Assembly: GCA_009842645.1 (NCBI GenBank)
Contig: VYFB01000020.1
Location: forward strand, 1-58,083
Origin: Nitrospira sp. SB0677_bin_15
Lineage (GTDB): Bacteria; Nitrospirota; Nitrospiria; Nitrospirales; UBA8639
Direction of reading: 5' to 3'
Length of the DNA stretch: 58,083 nucleotides
Shown one piece after another: positions 1 to 6,582 of the stretch. Both the position numbers and the translations under genes were made by a program. Numbering within the stretch: the stretch's first letter is position 1; each line of letters starts with the position of its first letter. The notes under the pieces are model-generated. The model had not been told where the DNA came from. It was given only the letters and a program-made list of their open reading frames with translations, and ran no database searches.

Positions 1-11
1 AGAATGAAGAA

Positions 12-44
12 GGGGGGGGTGCTACTGAAGTAGCACCCCCCCCC
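12..44 (-). terminator. GC-rich hairpin terminator
   Basis: A perfect 14-bp stem (eight G, then TGCTAC, against GTAGCA and eight C) closes a TGAA loop. On the minus strand it follows the small secreted-protein gene and runs into a T-rich tail (TTCTTCATTCT). It fits a rho-independent terminator for that gene, although the poly-G arm is unusually long. Confidence 0.7.
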
Positions 45-55
45 GTCTTGACTTA

Positions 56-262
56 TTACTTTTTCGGTTCAGGTTCGGGTTCGGGTTCAGGGCAGGGTTT
101 ATCGGGAGTAGGCTCGCAGGGCGCTGGTTCAGGAGCAGGCGCAGGGTCTTCCTGAATCGTGCCATATACAGCACTCCCGGTCCCAGACTGAGCGAACACC
201 GGAACCGTCAATACGAATAAACTCATCAATACTAGAAGCAGATATGCAGCGAGCCTCATCAT
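56..262 (-). CDS. Small secreted Pro/Glu-rich protein, unknown function
   Basis: About 68 residues. I start it at the first of two adjacent ATG codons (262 and 259) because a strong GGAGGGA ribosome-binding site lies just upstream. The N-terminus is a classical signal peptide (MMRLAAYLLLVLMSLF..., ending near VFAQ). The mature part of about 45 residues is low complexity, a run of Pro, Glu and Ala with two Cys and a final PEPEPEPEPKK tail. Proline-rich tails of this kind are typical of envelope-spanning or cell-wall-contact peptides, but I recognise no family and assign no function. The gene is monocistronic, with a strong hairpin terminator after it. Confidence 0.6.
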   Translation of the reverse strand: MMRLAAYLLLVLMSLFVLTVPVFAQSGTGSAVYGTIQEDPAPAPEPAPCEPTPDKPCPEPEPEPEPKK

Positions 263-462
263 GACTCCCTCCTTTTTTGAATTGTGAATACTACACACAG
301 GGGCCAATAATCTGGCAGCAATAGAGTGAACTGTCAAGCGAAAATTTGACTCCCCTTTGAGATTCGCCTAGTGTTCGCACCGCAACGAAGAGGGCCTGTC
401 GACCAGTCTATGTGCTCCCTTTTTCACGTTTTGCAGCGGCTACAAATACAAGGGCAAAAGAC

Positions 463-606
463 AACGACACTGGATTCCCGATTAGAAACGTCGGGGACAA
501 GCGTCGGGAATGACGGATAAATAACAAAGACAAGAGAAGCGACCCTGAATCCTCCATAAAAAATAGCCTGTCCTTGACGTTTGTAATCAAGGATCGAGGA
601 TGATAG
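463..606. repeat. Intergenic dispersed hairpin repeats (gap 263-646)
   Basis: The gap between the small secreted gene and der holds no gene I can support. It carries two units of the dispersed repeats found throughout the window. One, near 470-515, runs from GATTCCCGAT to CGGGAATGAC. The other, near 565-600, is the CTGTCCTTGACGTTTGTAAT type with arms TCCTTGA/TCAAGGA. Related copies occur near 2163-2270, 4800-4910, 22890-23035, 26290-26420, 35618-35682 and 43540-43566. Confidence 0.65.
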
Positions 607-646
607 ATGAATACAAAGGCGGGGAATCGGAAAGGCGTGACTGCAT

Positions 647-2026
647 TTGGCCGTGAAACGAAAATCCTCAGCACGATCGAGTCAGCAGGCATTTCTGCCT
701 GGGTTGCGGCCGTCGGGTGTGCCGCTGGTGGCCGTGATCGGGCGACCGAACGTGGGGAAATCGACCCTGTTCAACCGGATACTGGGAACCAGGAACGCCA
801 TCGTGGACGACCGGCCGGGCGTCACACGCGACCGGATTTACGCCGAGTGTACGTATCAGGGCCGTCGCTTTCAACTTGTCGATACCGGTGGGCTGGACCC
901 TACCGCCACCGACGGCATGCTCGGGCTCATCCGGCGGCAATCGCAAACCGCCCTCACCGCGGCTGATATTCTGCTCGTCATCATGGACGGCCGCGCCGGC
1001 CTCACGCCAGTAGACCGCGAGATCGTGGACGGGCTCCACGGGGTGGATAAACCCACGTTCTGGGTGGTCAATAAAATCGATACCCCGACGCTGGCCCCTC
1101 TGCTGGCAGACTTCCACGCTCTCGGCAAGGACGTGCTGTTCCCCGTGTCAGCGGAACACGGTAACGGGGTGGACGACCTGCTTGAAGCATTCCTGCATCT
1201 CCTGCCGGCACAGGATGAGGACCTGACGGAAACCGCCACGACCCGGGTGGCTGTGGTGGGACGGCCTAACGTGGGCAAGTCCACGCTGGTGAACACTATC
1301 CTGGGAGAAGAGCGCGTTCTCGTCAGCGACGTACCGGGCACCACGAGAGATCCCGTGGACACGCAACTGGAACGTGAGGGTCAATCATTTCTATTGACGG
1401 ACACGGCAGGACTGCGGCGTCGCGGTCGCGTGGAGCCGGGCATCGAGGGCTATAGCGTCGCCAGAACCATGAGAGTGTTGGGGCGTTCGGACATCGGAGT
1501 GTTGTTAATTGATGGGGTCGAAGGGGTCACGGACCAGGACACCAAAATTGCCGGGCTCATCCAACGACAAGGCCGGGGCTGCGTCATGCTTGTCAACAAA
1601 TGGGACCTGCGCCGGAATCAACCCGACGCCAAAAAGCAATTTTCTCTGGAGTTACAGCGACAGTTTCCCTTCTTTACCTTTGTGCCCGTGGTCTTCGGGT
1701 CAGCGCTTTCGCCCAAGACCGTCGAGCACGTGTTCAGTACGGTTACCCGGGTCATGGACGCGTTTTCATATAGGGTACCCACCGGTCGCCTCAATCAATT
1801 TCTCCAAAAGGCGCTGACGGACAATCCACTTACCGTGAAAAAAGGAAATCCGCCGAAATCGCTCTATATGACCCAAGTCGCGACCAAACCGCCCACGTTC
1901 GCACTGTTCGCGGGAAAATCGGCCGTGATCACCCCCGCGTACCTGCGTTACCTGGAAAACCAACTCCGGGCCACGTTCGGGTTCGAGGGCACACCGTTAC
2001 GGATTCTGGTACGCAAGAAAGGATAG
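647..2026 (+). CDS. der: Ribosome assembly GTPase Der (EngA)
   Basis: 459 residues, the normal length for Der, the tandem-GTPase protein that acts in 50S subunit maturation. Two complete G domains are visible. The first has P-loop GRPNVGKS near residue 32, DTGG and NKID; the second has P-loop GRPNVGKS near 205, DTAG and NKWD. A C-terminal KH-like domain ends in GTPLRILVRKKG, as is usual for the family. The start is TTG 647 (MAVKRKSS...), with GTG 653 as a close alternative; no ATG precedes the first G domain. It stands alone, with repeat-filled gaps on both sides, so no operon partner is apparent. Identification is firm; only the exact start is uncertain. Confidence 0.96.
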   Translation: MAVKRKSSARSSQQAFLPGLRPSGVPLVAVIGRPNVGKSTLFNRILGTRNAIVDDRPGVTRDRIYAECTYQGRRFQLVDTGGLDPTATDGMLGLIRRQSQTALTAADILLVIMDGRAGLTPVDREIVDGLHGVDKPTFWVVNKIDTPTLAPLLADFHALGKDVLFPVSAEHGNGVDDLLEAFLHLLPAQDEDLTETATTRVAVVGRPNVGKSTLVNTILGEERVLVSDVPGTTRDPVDTQLEREGQSFLLTDTAGLRRRGRVEPGIEGYSVARTMRVLGRSDIGVLLIDGVEGVTDQDTKIAGLIQRQGRGCVMLVNKWDLRRNQPDAKKQFSLELQRQFPFFTFVPVVFGSALSPKTVEHVFSTVTRVMDAFSYRVPTGRLNQFLQKALTDNPLTVKKGNPPKSLYMTQVATKPPTFALFAGKSAVITPAYLRYLENQLRATFGFEGTPLRILVRKKG

Positions 2027-2144
2027 GGGATGATTTTTCTCCAATTTTTGAACAAAAAGGCGTTGATATGCGCCTGGGTATCGATATGGCCAATTTTTCC
2101 ATTTCAAAATCTGTAGATCGCATTATTCTTATCTATAATTCCTA

Positions 2145-2477
2145 AAAAATGAAAAGAAAGAGAAAGCTTCCGGATTCTCCCGTTCGTAAGAATGACAGAA
2201 GGAGAAGACAAGGCCTCCCCCTCTGTCATTCCCGACAGCTTTCATCGGGAATTCAGGGTCTTTTCTTTCACCTCGGATTGTTCTTCAATAAGCTGGATAG
2301 ATTCCGACTCTGTCCATAACAGGAAAACTGCTAATAACCCATGCCGACGCTGCACTGGCTGACCCGTGACGATGACCTTCGCGCGGCTTTGCGCGTGCCG
2401 TATCAGTTGTTGAAAGAGGGGACCAAGTTATCGGCGGAGGAGCCGGACGCGGGGAATATGCTGATTCAGAGTGATAA
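2145..2477 (+). repeat. Direct repeat copy A (duplicated mod leader and 5' end)
   Basis: This stretch is a diverged direct repeat of 4780-5118. Shared blocks include TGTCATTCCCGACAGCTTTC, CAGGGTCTTTTCTTTCACC, GGATTGTTCTTCAA, and the junction into ATGCCGAC, the start of mod. The similarity runs through hairpin repeats, the leader and about 45 codons of mod, then stops abruptly near 2477. It is the left boundary of a roughly 2.3-kb accessory cassette. The gap 2027-2340 holds no other gene. Confidence 0.8.
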
Positions 2478-2502
2478 TAGTAATGCATGGCCAAGGGGTT
2501 GA
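2341..2502 (+). pseudogene. Relic of a type III methyltransferase gene (5' fragment)
   Basis: The frame opens MPTLHWLTRDDDLRAALRVP, nearly the same as the first 20 residues of the intact Mod at 4982 (MPTLNWLTRDDDLRAAARVP). It stays alignable up to NMLIQSDN, residue 46. Beyond 2477 the frame is unrelated and ends at TGA 2500. The methyltransferase motifs DPPY and FxGSG are absent, so this is not functional. A second fragment matching the next part of mod lies at 3898-3955, so a full mod copy was probably split by the intervening genes. Confidence 0.8.
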
Positions 2503-2587
2503 GCAACGAGATACTCACGTCGTCTGTACGCCCAAAGAGGATTTCCTCGTAGTCATCACTGCATACATTCCCACAGAGTACGAGTGA
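2494..2587 (+). pseudogene. C-terminal fragment of a DUF4258-like toxin
   Basis: One frame reads ...THVVCTPKEDFLVVITAY and then IPTEYE before TGA at 2585-2587. The V-V-x-x-x-x-E-D-x-L-V-V-I-T-x-Y pattern resembles the C-terminal strand pair of DUF4258 proteins, small RelE-like toxins usually encoded just before a YgiT-type zinc-finger antitoxin, which is what follows here. No start codon or N-terminal half is present: the sequence abuts the mod relic directly. I infer that the toxin was truncated when the two elements were joined. Confidence 0.5.
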
Positions 2588-2616
2588 GAGCAAGACTTGC
2601 GGACAAGGAGACCACA

Positions 2617-2811
2617 ATGAACTGCATCTACTGTCAAGGGCACATGAAGCACTCGAAGGCACCCTTCCACGTCGACCGCAACGGCTATCACTTGGTACTC
2701 GACACAGTCCCGACCTGGGTTTGCCACCAGTGCGGTGAGGCATACTTCGAGGAGCGCGAAGTCGACGCTATTCAGAGCGTCATTAAGAGGCTCGACGGCT
2801 TCTTTAAATAG
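2617..2811 (+). CDS. YgiT-type zinc-finger protein (MqsA-like antitoxin)
   Basis: 64 residues beginning MNCIYCQGHM, with an AAGGAG ribosome-binding site 8 bases before ATG 2617; an upstream in-frame ATG at 2584 overlaps the toxin fragment and is less likely. Two CxxC pairs (CIYC at residues 3-6 and CHQC in the middle) form the zinc site of the YgiT/MqsA N-terminal domain. The C-terminal helix-turn-helix of full-length MqsA is missing, as is common in the short antitoxins that pair with DUF4258 toxins. Its partner appears broken just upstream, so this is probably an orphan antitoxin. It could still act as a small regulator. Confidence 0.75.
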   Translation: MNCIYCQGHMKHSKAPFHVDRNGYHLVLDTVPTWVCHQCGEAYFEEREVDAIQSVIKRLDGFFK

Positions 2812-3239
2812 TCACGCTGGAATGGAAAATGAACCTGCGGGTATTGTGGGAGCGACAAAACCGTTCCCGCTACACACAAAGAAGATGCCGTATTGGCAAC
2901 GACTTGCCGTCACTACCCCAGCATTCGCACGAGCAAGTTTTTGGAAAATTCTCTTTGCCGCCACGTAAATTAAGTGATCGCAACTGGCACACGAAGCGCA
3001 AAACACGGTGAAATAAACGACGTTCTTGACGGAAAGATGGTGGTAAAGTACTTGTCGTATCGGGAATGGATCAAATGAATCTTAGCTTGGACCGTTGAAC
3101 CATCGATGTGCAAGTGCCCGAAGCAGAGGAGAAAGTGGCCCGCTGAGAAATTCCACCCTCCTCTCTTCAATGTTCGTGCGGTGGATTACTCTCTTGCCTT
3201 CAGGGTTTTTAGGTAAATCGGGCTGCCGTTTTTGATCGC
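2812..3239. other. Gap with no supportable gene
   Basis: 428 bases. Small open frames occur on both strands but none has a convincing ribosome-binding site, family motif or length. One frame ends ...MVVKYLSYREWIK near 3078 and could be the tail of a lost gene; I do not recognise it. No hairpin repeats of the window's families are obvious here. Confidence 0.4.
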
Positions 3240-3584
3240 TCACTGCGATGTGCGTGGGATGTCACCCTCAAGTCTTGTCATCGCCTTCTTAAAATATTGA
3301 TTCACGCAAGCGATGTTCCACACGTGGGATGGCAATAATTCTCTCTTGAGCGGAAGAATTTTTAGTTGATCCGGTGGGGTATACATATCTGCTAAATGAT
3401 CAAAAAAAGTTCTGCTGGATAAGTCCTCAGGAACGGCAAAATTTCTTATAAAAGAAATAGTATCTCCATGGATAATAATTCCTTGATCAGCTTCTGCCAA
3501 TTCATCGAATTCTTCATCGAAGACGAATGAATCCGGCAATTCTTTATGAATCATTTTTTCTTCTGTTAGCGGGTCCATTTCCAC
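3240..3584 (-). CDS. Unrecognised small protein, member 1 of a twin family
   Basis: 114 residues, soluble, acidic N-terminus, no signal peptide or membrane segment. I do not recognise a family, but it is clearly related to the protein at 9392 on the other strand. They share the blocks FDxE, GDxIS, RNFAxPED, TFxDxxxDxY, PDQxxxLPLKR, WNIxxVN and FKKA in the same order. The two genes sit on opposite sides of the type III RM system and point outward. This copy lacks the four-residue NEPI insertion after the IS dipeptide. The low-GC base composition differs from mod/res and suggests transfer. It stands alone, with no operon partner. Confidence 0.6.
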   Translation of the reverse strand: MEMDPLTEEKMIHKELPDSFVFDEEFDELAEADQGIIIHGDTISFIRNFAVPEDLSSRTFFDHLADMYTPPDQLKILPLKRELLPSHVWNIACVNQYFKKAMTRLEGDIPRTSQ

Positions 3585-4085
3585 CCTAGACTTTAGAAGG
3601 TAAGAACATAAATTGGGCTAAGAAGTATAGATATTCAATGAAAATACGTCAATTTGCTGATTATAACCGCCAAAATTCGACGTGTCTTATAATTCGGAAA
3701 CAAAAAAGCCCAAAGAGCTTTTGGCTCTATGGACTATAAGTGTATTTCAATCCCTCCTCCTTTGGAGATTATAGGAGCGAAAGCACGAATCTGTCAAGTC
3801 TCATTTATGATATTAAGTATCTTTATCAAATATTGCAGACATCAATGCAAATAACGGATACGTGAGACGAATCGGCCGAGTCTGCGTGGAATGGCTACTG
3901 TACAACACCCGTTCGGCCCTCGAACCCTCCAACGGCAGTTTGGAATATACTCTGACGATCTATTTGGGAGTTGATGATGTTGGAATTTGACGATACGCCA
4001 ATTGACTCGCCCGACGACGACAAATAGTGACGGAATTTCGAGGCTTCGTGACATCGTGTGACGTTGTCTTTTTGGAGAGAAGATT
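3585..4085. other. AT-rich gap with a possible minus-strand terminator
   Basis: About 500 bases, notably AT-rich between 3600 and 3840. Around 3702-3728 an imperfect stem (AGCCCAAAG / CTTTTGGCT) is followed on the minus strand by six T and could be a terminator, but no gene reads into it. The only other recognisable content is the mod fragment at 3898-3955. A short open frame (MMLEFDDTPIDSPDDDK, 3973-4026) is too short to support. Confidence 0.4.
3898..3955 (+). pseudogene. Second relic of a type III methyltransferase gene
   Basis: TACAACACCCG, TCGGCC, TCGA, TGGAA and ATAC appear in the same order and spacing as in mod at 5188-5241, with substitutions mostly at third-base positions. In translation, YNTRSALEP...LEYT corresponds to YNTRSAFEH...LEHT just after the DPPY motif (residues 70-87) of the intact Mod. 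Together with the 5' relic at 2341 this suggests one ancestral mod copy, interrupted between codons of about 46 and 68 and then eroded. Confidence 0.6.
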
Positions 4086-4703
4086 ATGAAACAGCAATCC
4101 ATGAACATCACCAGCATGACCGCCTTCCGCCTCTTGTACGACAATATCCACGATTTCAAGTCCACTGCTATGTACGTCGAGTCAGAGATCAAACGCCATG
4201 GTATACGCAATGATAGCTACGACGCAGTTCCGGGCATGCAAAACCGCATCCACCACGACATGTGGGTATCGATGAAGACAGTCTCACATTTCAACTTGGG
4301 GATAGCCTTGGAGTTAATGCTCAAATTACTTCTCTCTCTCAACAACATCCCTATGCCGCATAGCCACTACCTGACCAAGCTGCACGATGCCATCCCGAAG
4401 AAGTACCAACAGCAGCTTGAGGATACATATCAGAAAAGCAAAAGTTGTTTTCCAGACGACTACAAATTGATAGCATTCATCAACGCGGCATCGTCTAACC
4501 CCCTATCCCAATCTCCCCCGACGAACCGAGAAATTTTGAATCTCAGGGGTTTCTTTGAGTATCTCGACGAGGACGTCATGCTGTGGGAGAAACGTTACTC
4601 ATGGGAACTCGTGGAGAAAAAATGTTGGCGTCATTACCTCAGTGACATATCAGTGTTCGTAGAACTCATCAACCGCGTAATGCAGGGAATCAAGAGAGAC
4701 TAA
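4086..4703 (+). CDS. Hypothetical protein with HEPN-like helical region
   Basis: 205 residues with a good ribosome-binding site (GGAGAGAAG) before ATG 4086. The middle, FNLGIALELMLKLLLSLNNI followed by PHSHYLTKLHDAIPKKYQQQ, has the pattern of HEPN-type helical proteins: an amphipathic helix that recruits the partner, then a histidine and a KLHDAIP-like segment. HEPN proteins are common in toxin-antitoxin and abortive-infection modules. I do not see the canonical RX4-6H ribonuclease motif, so catalytic activity is unproven. It sits in the cassette between the two mod copies, which fits a defence role. No partner nucleotidyltransferase is adjacent. The assignment is tentative. Confidence 0.5.
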   Translation: MKQQSMNITSMTAFRLLYDNIHDFKSTAMYVESEIKRHGIRNDSYDAVPGMQNRIHHDMWVSMKTVSHFNLGIALELMLKLLLSLNNIPMPHSHYLTKLHDAIPKKYQQQLEDTYQKSKSCFPDDYKLIAFINAASSNPLSQSPPTNREILNLRGFFEYLDEDVMLWEKRYSWELVEKKCWRHYLSDISVFVELINRVMQGIKRD

Positions 4704-4779
4704 CTTGGTTGGACGAGCCTGAGTCCAGATGGGCCAAGACTCTGTATTAAGAGGTGGGCCAGTCAAGTATATATGGCCT

Positions 4780-5118
4780 TAAATAAACAAATGAAAAGAA
4801 AAAGAAAGACTCTGGATTCCTGCTTTCGCAGGAATGACGGATTAAAGCTATTTGCATCCCTTGCTGTCATTCCCGACAGCTTTCATCGCGAATCCAGGGT
4901 CTTTTCTTTCACCGCGGATTGTTCTTCAACAAGCCTGACACATTCCGGTTCTGTCCATGCCAGGAAGACCGCTAATAGCCCATGCCGACACTGAACTGGC
5001 TGACACGTGATGATGATCTTCGCGCAGCTGCGCGCGTGCCGTATCGGTTGTTGGAAGAGGCGGCCGAATTATCGGCTGGGGAGCCGGACGCGGGCAACAT
5101 GCTGATTCAGGGCGATAA
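4780..5118 (+). repeat. Direct repeat copy B (leader of the intact mod gene)
   Basis: This is the intact partner of the repeat at 2145-2477. It starts with a hairpin unit (GGATTCCTGC...GCAGGAATGAC, near 4815-4838). It continues through TGTCATTCCCGACAGCTTTC and the mod leader into the first 45 codons of mod. The two copies flank 2.3 kb of accessory genes in direct orientation, so recombination between them could excise that cassette and leave a single mod gene. Confidence 0.8.
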
Positions 5119-6520
5119 CCTGGAGGCGTTGAAGGCGCTCTTGCCGTTCTATGCCGGGCAGGTGAAGTGCATCTATATTGACCCACCGTACAACACCCGC
5201 TCGGCCTTCGAGCACTACGACGACAATCTGGAACATACGCAATGGCTGGCGCTGATGTGGCCGCGGCTGGAACTGTTGCGTGAGTTGCTGACCGAAGACG
5301 GCTCGATTTGGGTTTCGATTGATGACAATGAAGCACATTACTTGAAGGTCATCATGGACGAAATATTCGAGCGGCGGAATTTTATTTCTAATATAATCTG
5401 GCAGAAGAAATTCTCTCCACAAAATGATGCCAAATGGATTAGCGATAGCCACGACCACATTGTCTGTTTTGCAAAAAATAAGCTTACTTGGAGACCGAAC
5501 AGACTGCCACGCTCCGAAAAAATGGATAAACGCTACAAGAATCTTGACAATGACCCAAGAGGTCCTTGGATTTCGACAGACCTTACCCGTGCAGAACATC
5601 GTGATAGAGATTATTGGCCTATCGAAACCCCAGCCGGGAGAACGGTTTTTCCTGCAAAGGGAAGAAGCTGGAGCCGGCCTGCCGAGAACATTGAGAAGCT
5701 CAAGAGGGAGAATCGACTTTGGTTTGGCCCCAAAAAAGACCGCATGCCAAGACTAAAGAAATTCCTGGAAGAAATGGACGAAGGACTGACACCGCAAAGC
5801 TTATGGCACTGCTCTGACGTTGGCCATAATCAAGAAGCTAAACGGGAAATTATTAGTCTCACCCTTGCGACTGTTTTCGATACCCCCAAACCTGAACGCC
5901 TCATTCAACGTATTCTCCACATCGCTACCAACCCCGGCGATCTCGTGCTTGACTCCTTTCTCGGCTCCGGCACCACTGCGGCGGTGGCGCACAAGATGGG
6001 GCGTCGCTATATCGGCGTTGAAATGGGCGAGCATGCGGTGACGCATTGCGTGCCACGGCTGCAAAAAGTCATTGACGGCGAACAGGGCGGTATTTCCAAG
6101 TCCGCCGGGTGGCAGGGCGGCGGGGGCTTCCGGTTCTATCGGCTCGGCCCTACCGTGTTCGATGAGCAAGGACAAATACGGCAAGACATTCGTTTTCCCA
6201 CGCTGGCCGCGCACGTGTGGTTCAGTGAGACACGGCGTCCATGGAACGGCAAGGGCGACTCGCCATTGCTGGGCCTGTGCGATGACCGCGCCTATGCCTT
6301 GCTCTACAACGGCATCCTGGGTGACAAGCGACCGGCCGGCGGCAACGTGCTGACCCGTGCGACCTTGGCGCGGATTCGGGATGAAATTGACCGGATACAA
6401 GCTGATTTCAACGGCTCGGTGACGATCTATGGGGAGCAATCACGCCTCACACCGGCAACGCTTGACCGGGAAGGCATTGTCTTCAAGCAGATGCCGTATG
6501 ACGTGAAGGCAAGCAGATGA
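4982..6520 (+). CDS. Type III restriction-modification methyltransferase (Mod)
   Basis: 512 residues. This is an N6-adenine methyltransferase of the beta class: the catalytic DPPY motif (residues 67-70, in IYIDPPYNT) precedes the S-adenosylmethionine motif FLGSG (326-330, in LDSFLGSGTTAAVAHKMGRR). The target-recognition region lies between them, at about residues 130-290. It is the modification and specificity subunit for the helicase/nuclease gene 62 bases downstream, so the pair should form a type III RM enzyme acting on invading DNA. The ATG at 4982 is fixed by similarity to the relic copy, although no good ribosome-binding site precedes it. At 512 residues it is somewhat short for Mod, but no motif is missing. 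Confidence 0.93.
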   Translation: MPTLNWLTRDDDLRAAARVPYRLLEEAAELSAGEPDAGNMLIQGDNLEALKALLPFYAGQVKCIYIDPPYNTRSAFEHYDDNLEHTQWLALMWPRLELLRELLTEDGSIWVSIDDNEAHYLKVIMDEIFERRNFISNIIWQKKFSPQNDAKWISDSHDHIVCFAKNKLTWRPNRLPRSEKMDKRYKNLDNDPRGPWISTDLTRAEHRDRDYWPIETPAGRTVFPAKGRSWSRPAENIEKLKRENRLWFGPKKDRMPRLKKFLEEMDEGLTPQSLWHCSDVGHNQEAKREIISLTLATVFDTPKPERLIQRILHIATNPGDLVLDSFLGSGTTAAVAHKMGRRYIGVEMGEHAVTHCVPRLQKVIDGEQGGISKSAGWQGGGGFRFYRLGPTVFDEQGQIRQDIRFPTLAAHVWFSETRRPWNGKGDSPLLGLCDDRAYALLYNGILGDKRPAGGNVLTRATLARIRDEIDRIQADFNGSVTIYGEQSRLTPATLDREGIVFKQMPYDVKASR

Positions 6521-6544
6521 GGACAGGAGTTCAAGGTCGTTTGT

Positions 6545-6581
6545 CCCCCTCACCCTAGCCCTCTCCCGCCAGGGGAGAGGG
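6545..6581 (+). repeat. Hairpin repeat directly in front of res
   Basis: CCCCCTCACCCTAGCCCTCTC and its complement GGGGAGAGGG form a stem around GCCA (arms 6559-6567 and 6572-6581). This is a hairpin repeat type common between genes in many bacteria. It ends two bases before the res ATG, so the purine-rich arm can serve as that gene's ribosome-binding site, while the hairpin could hide it. Confidence 0.75.
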
Positions 6582-6582
6582 A

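Noticed and set aside
3842-4210. 122-codon minus-strand open frame near the HEPN-like gene
   Set aside because: It overlaps the start of a better supported gene with a good ribosome-binding site and lies over a mod relic.
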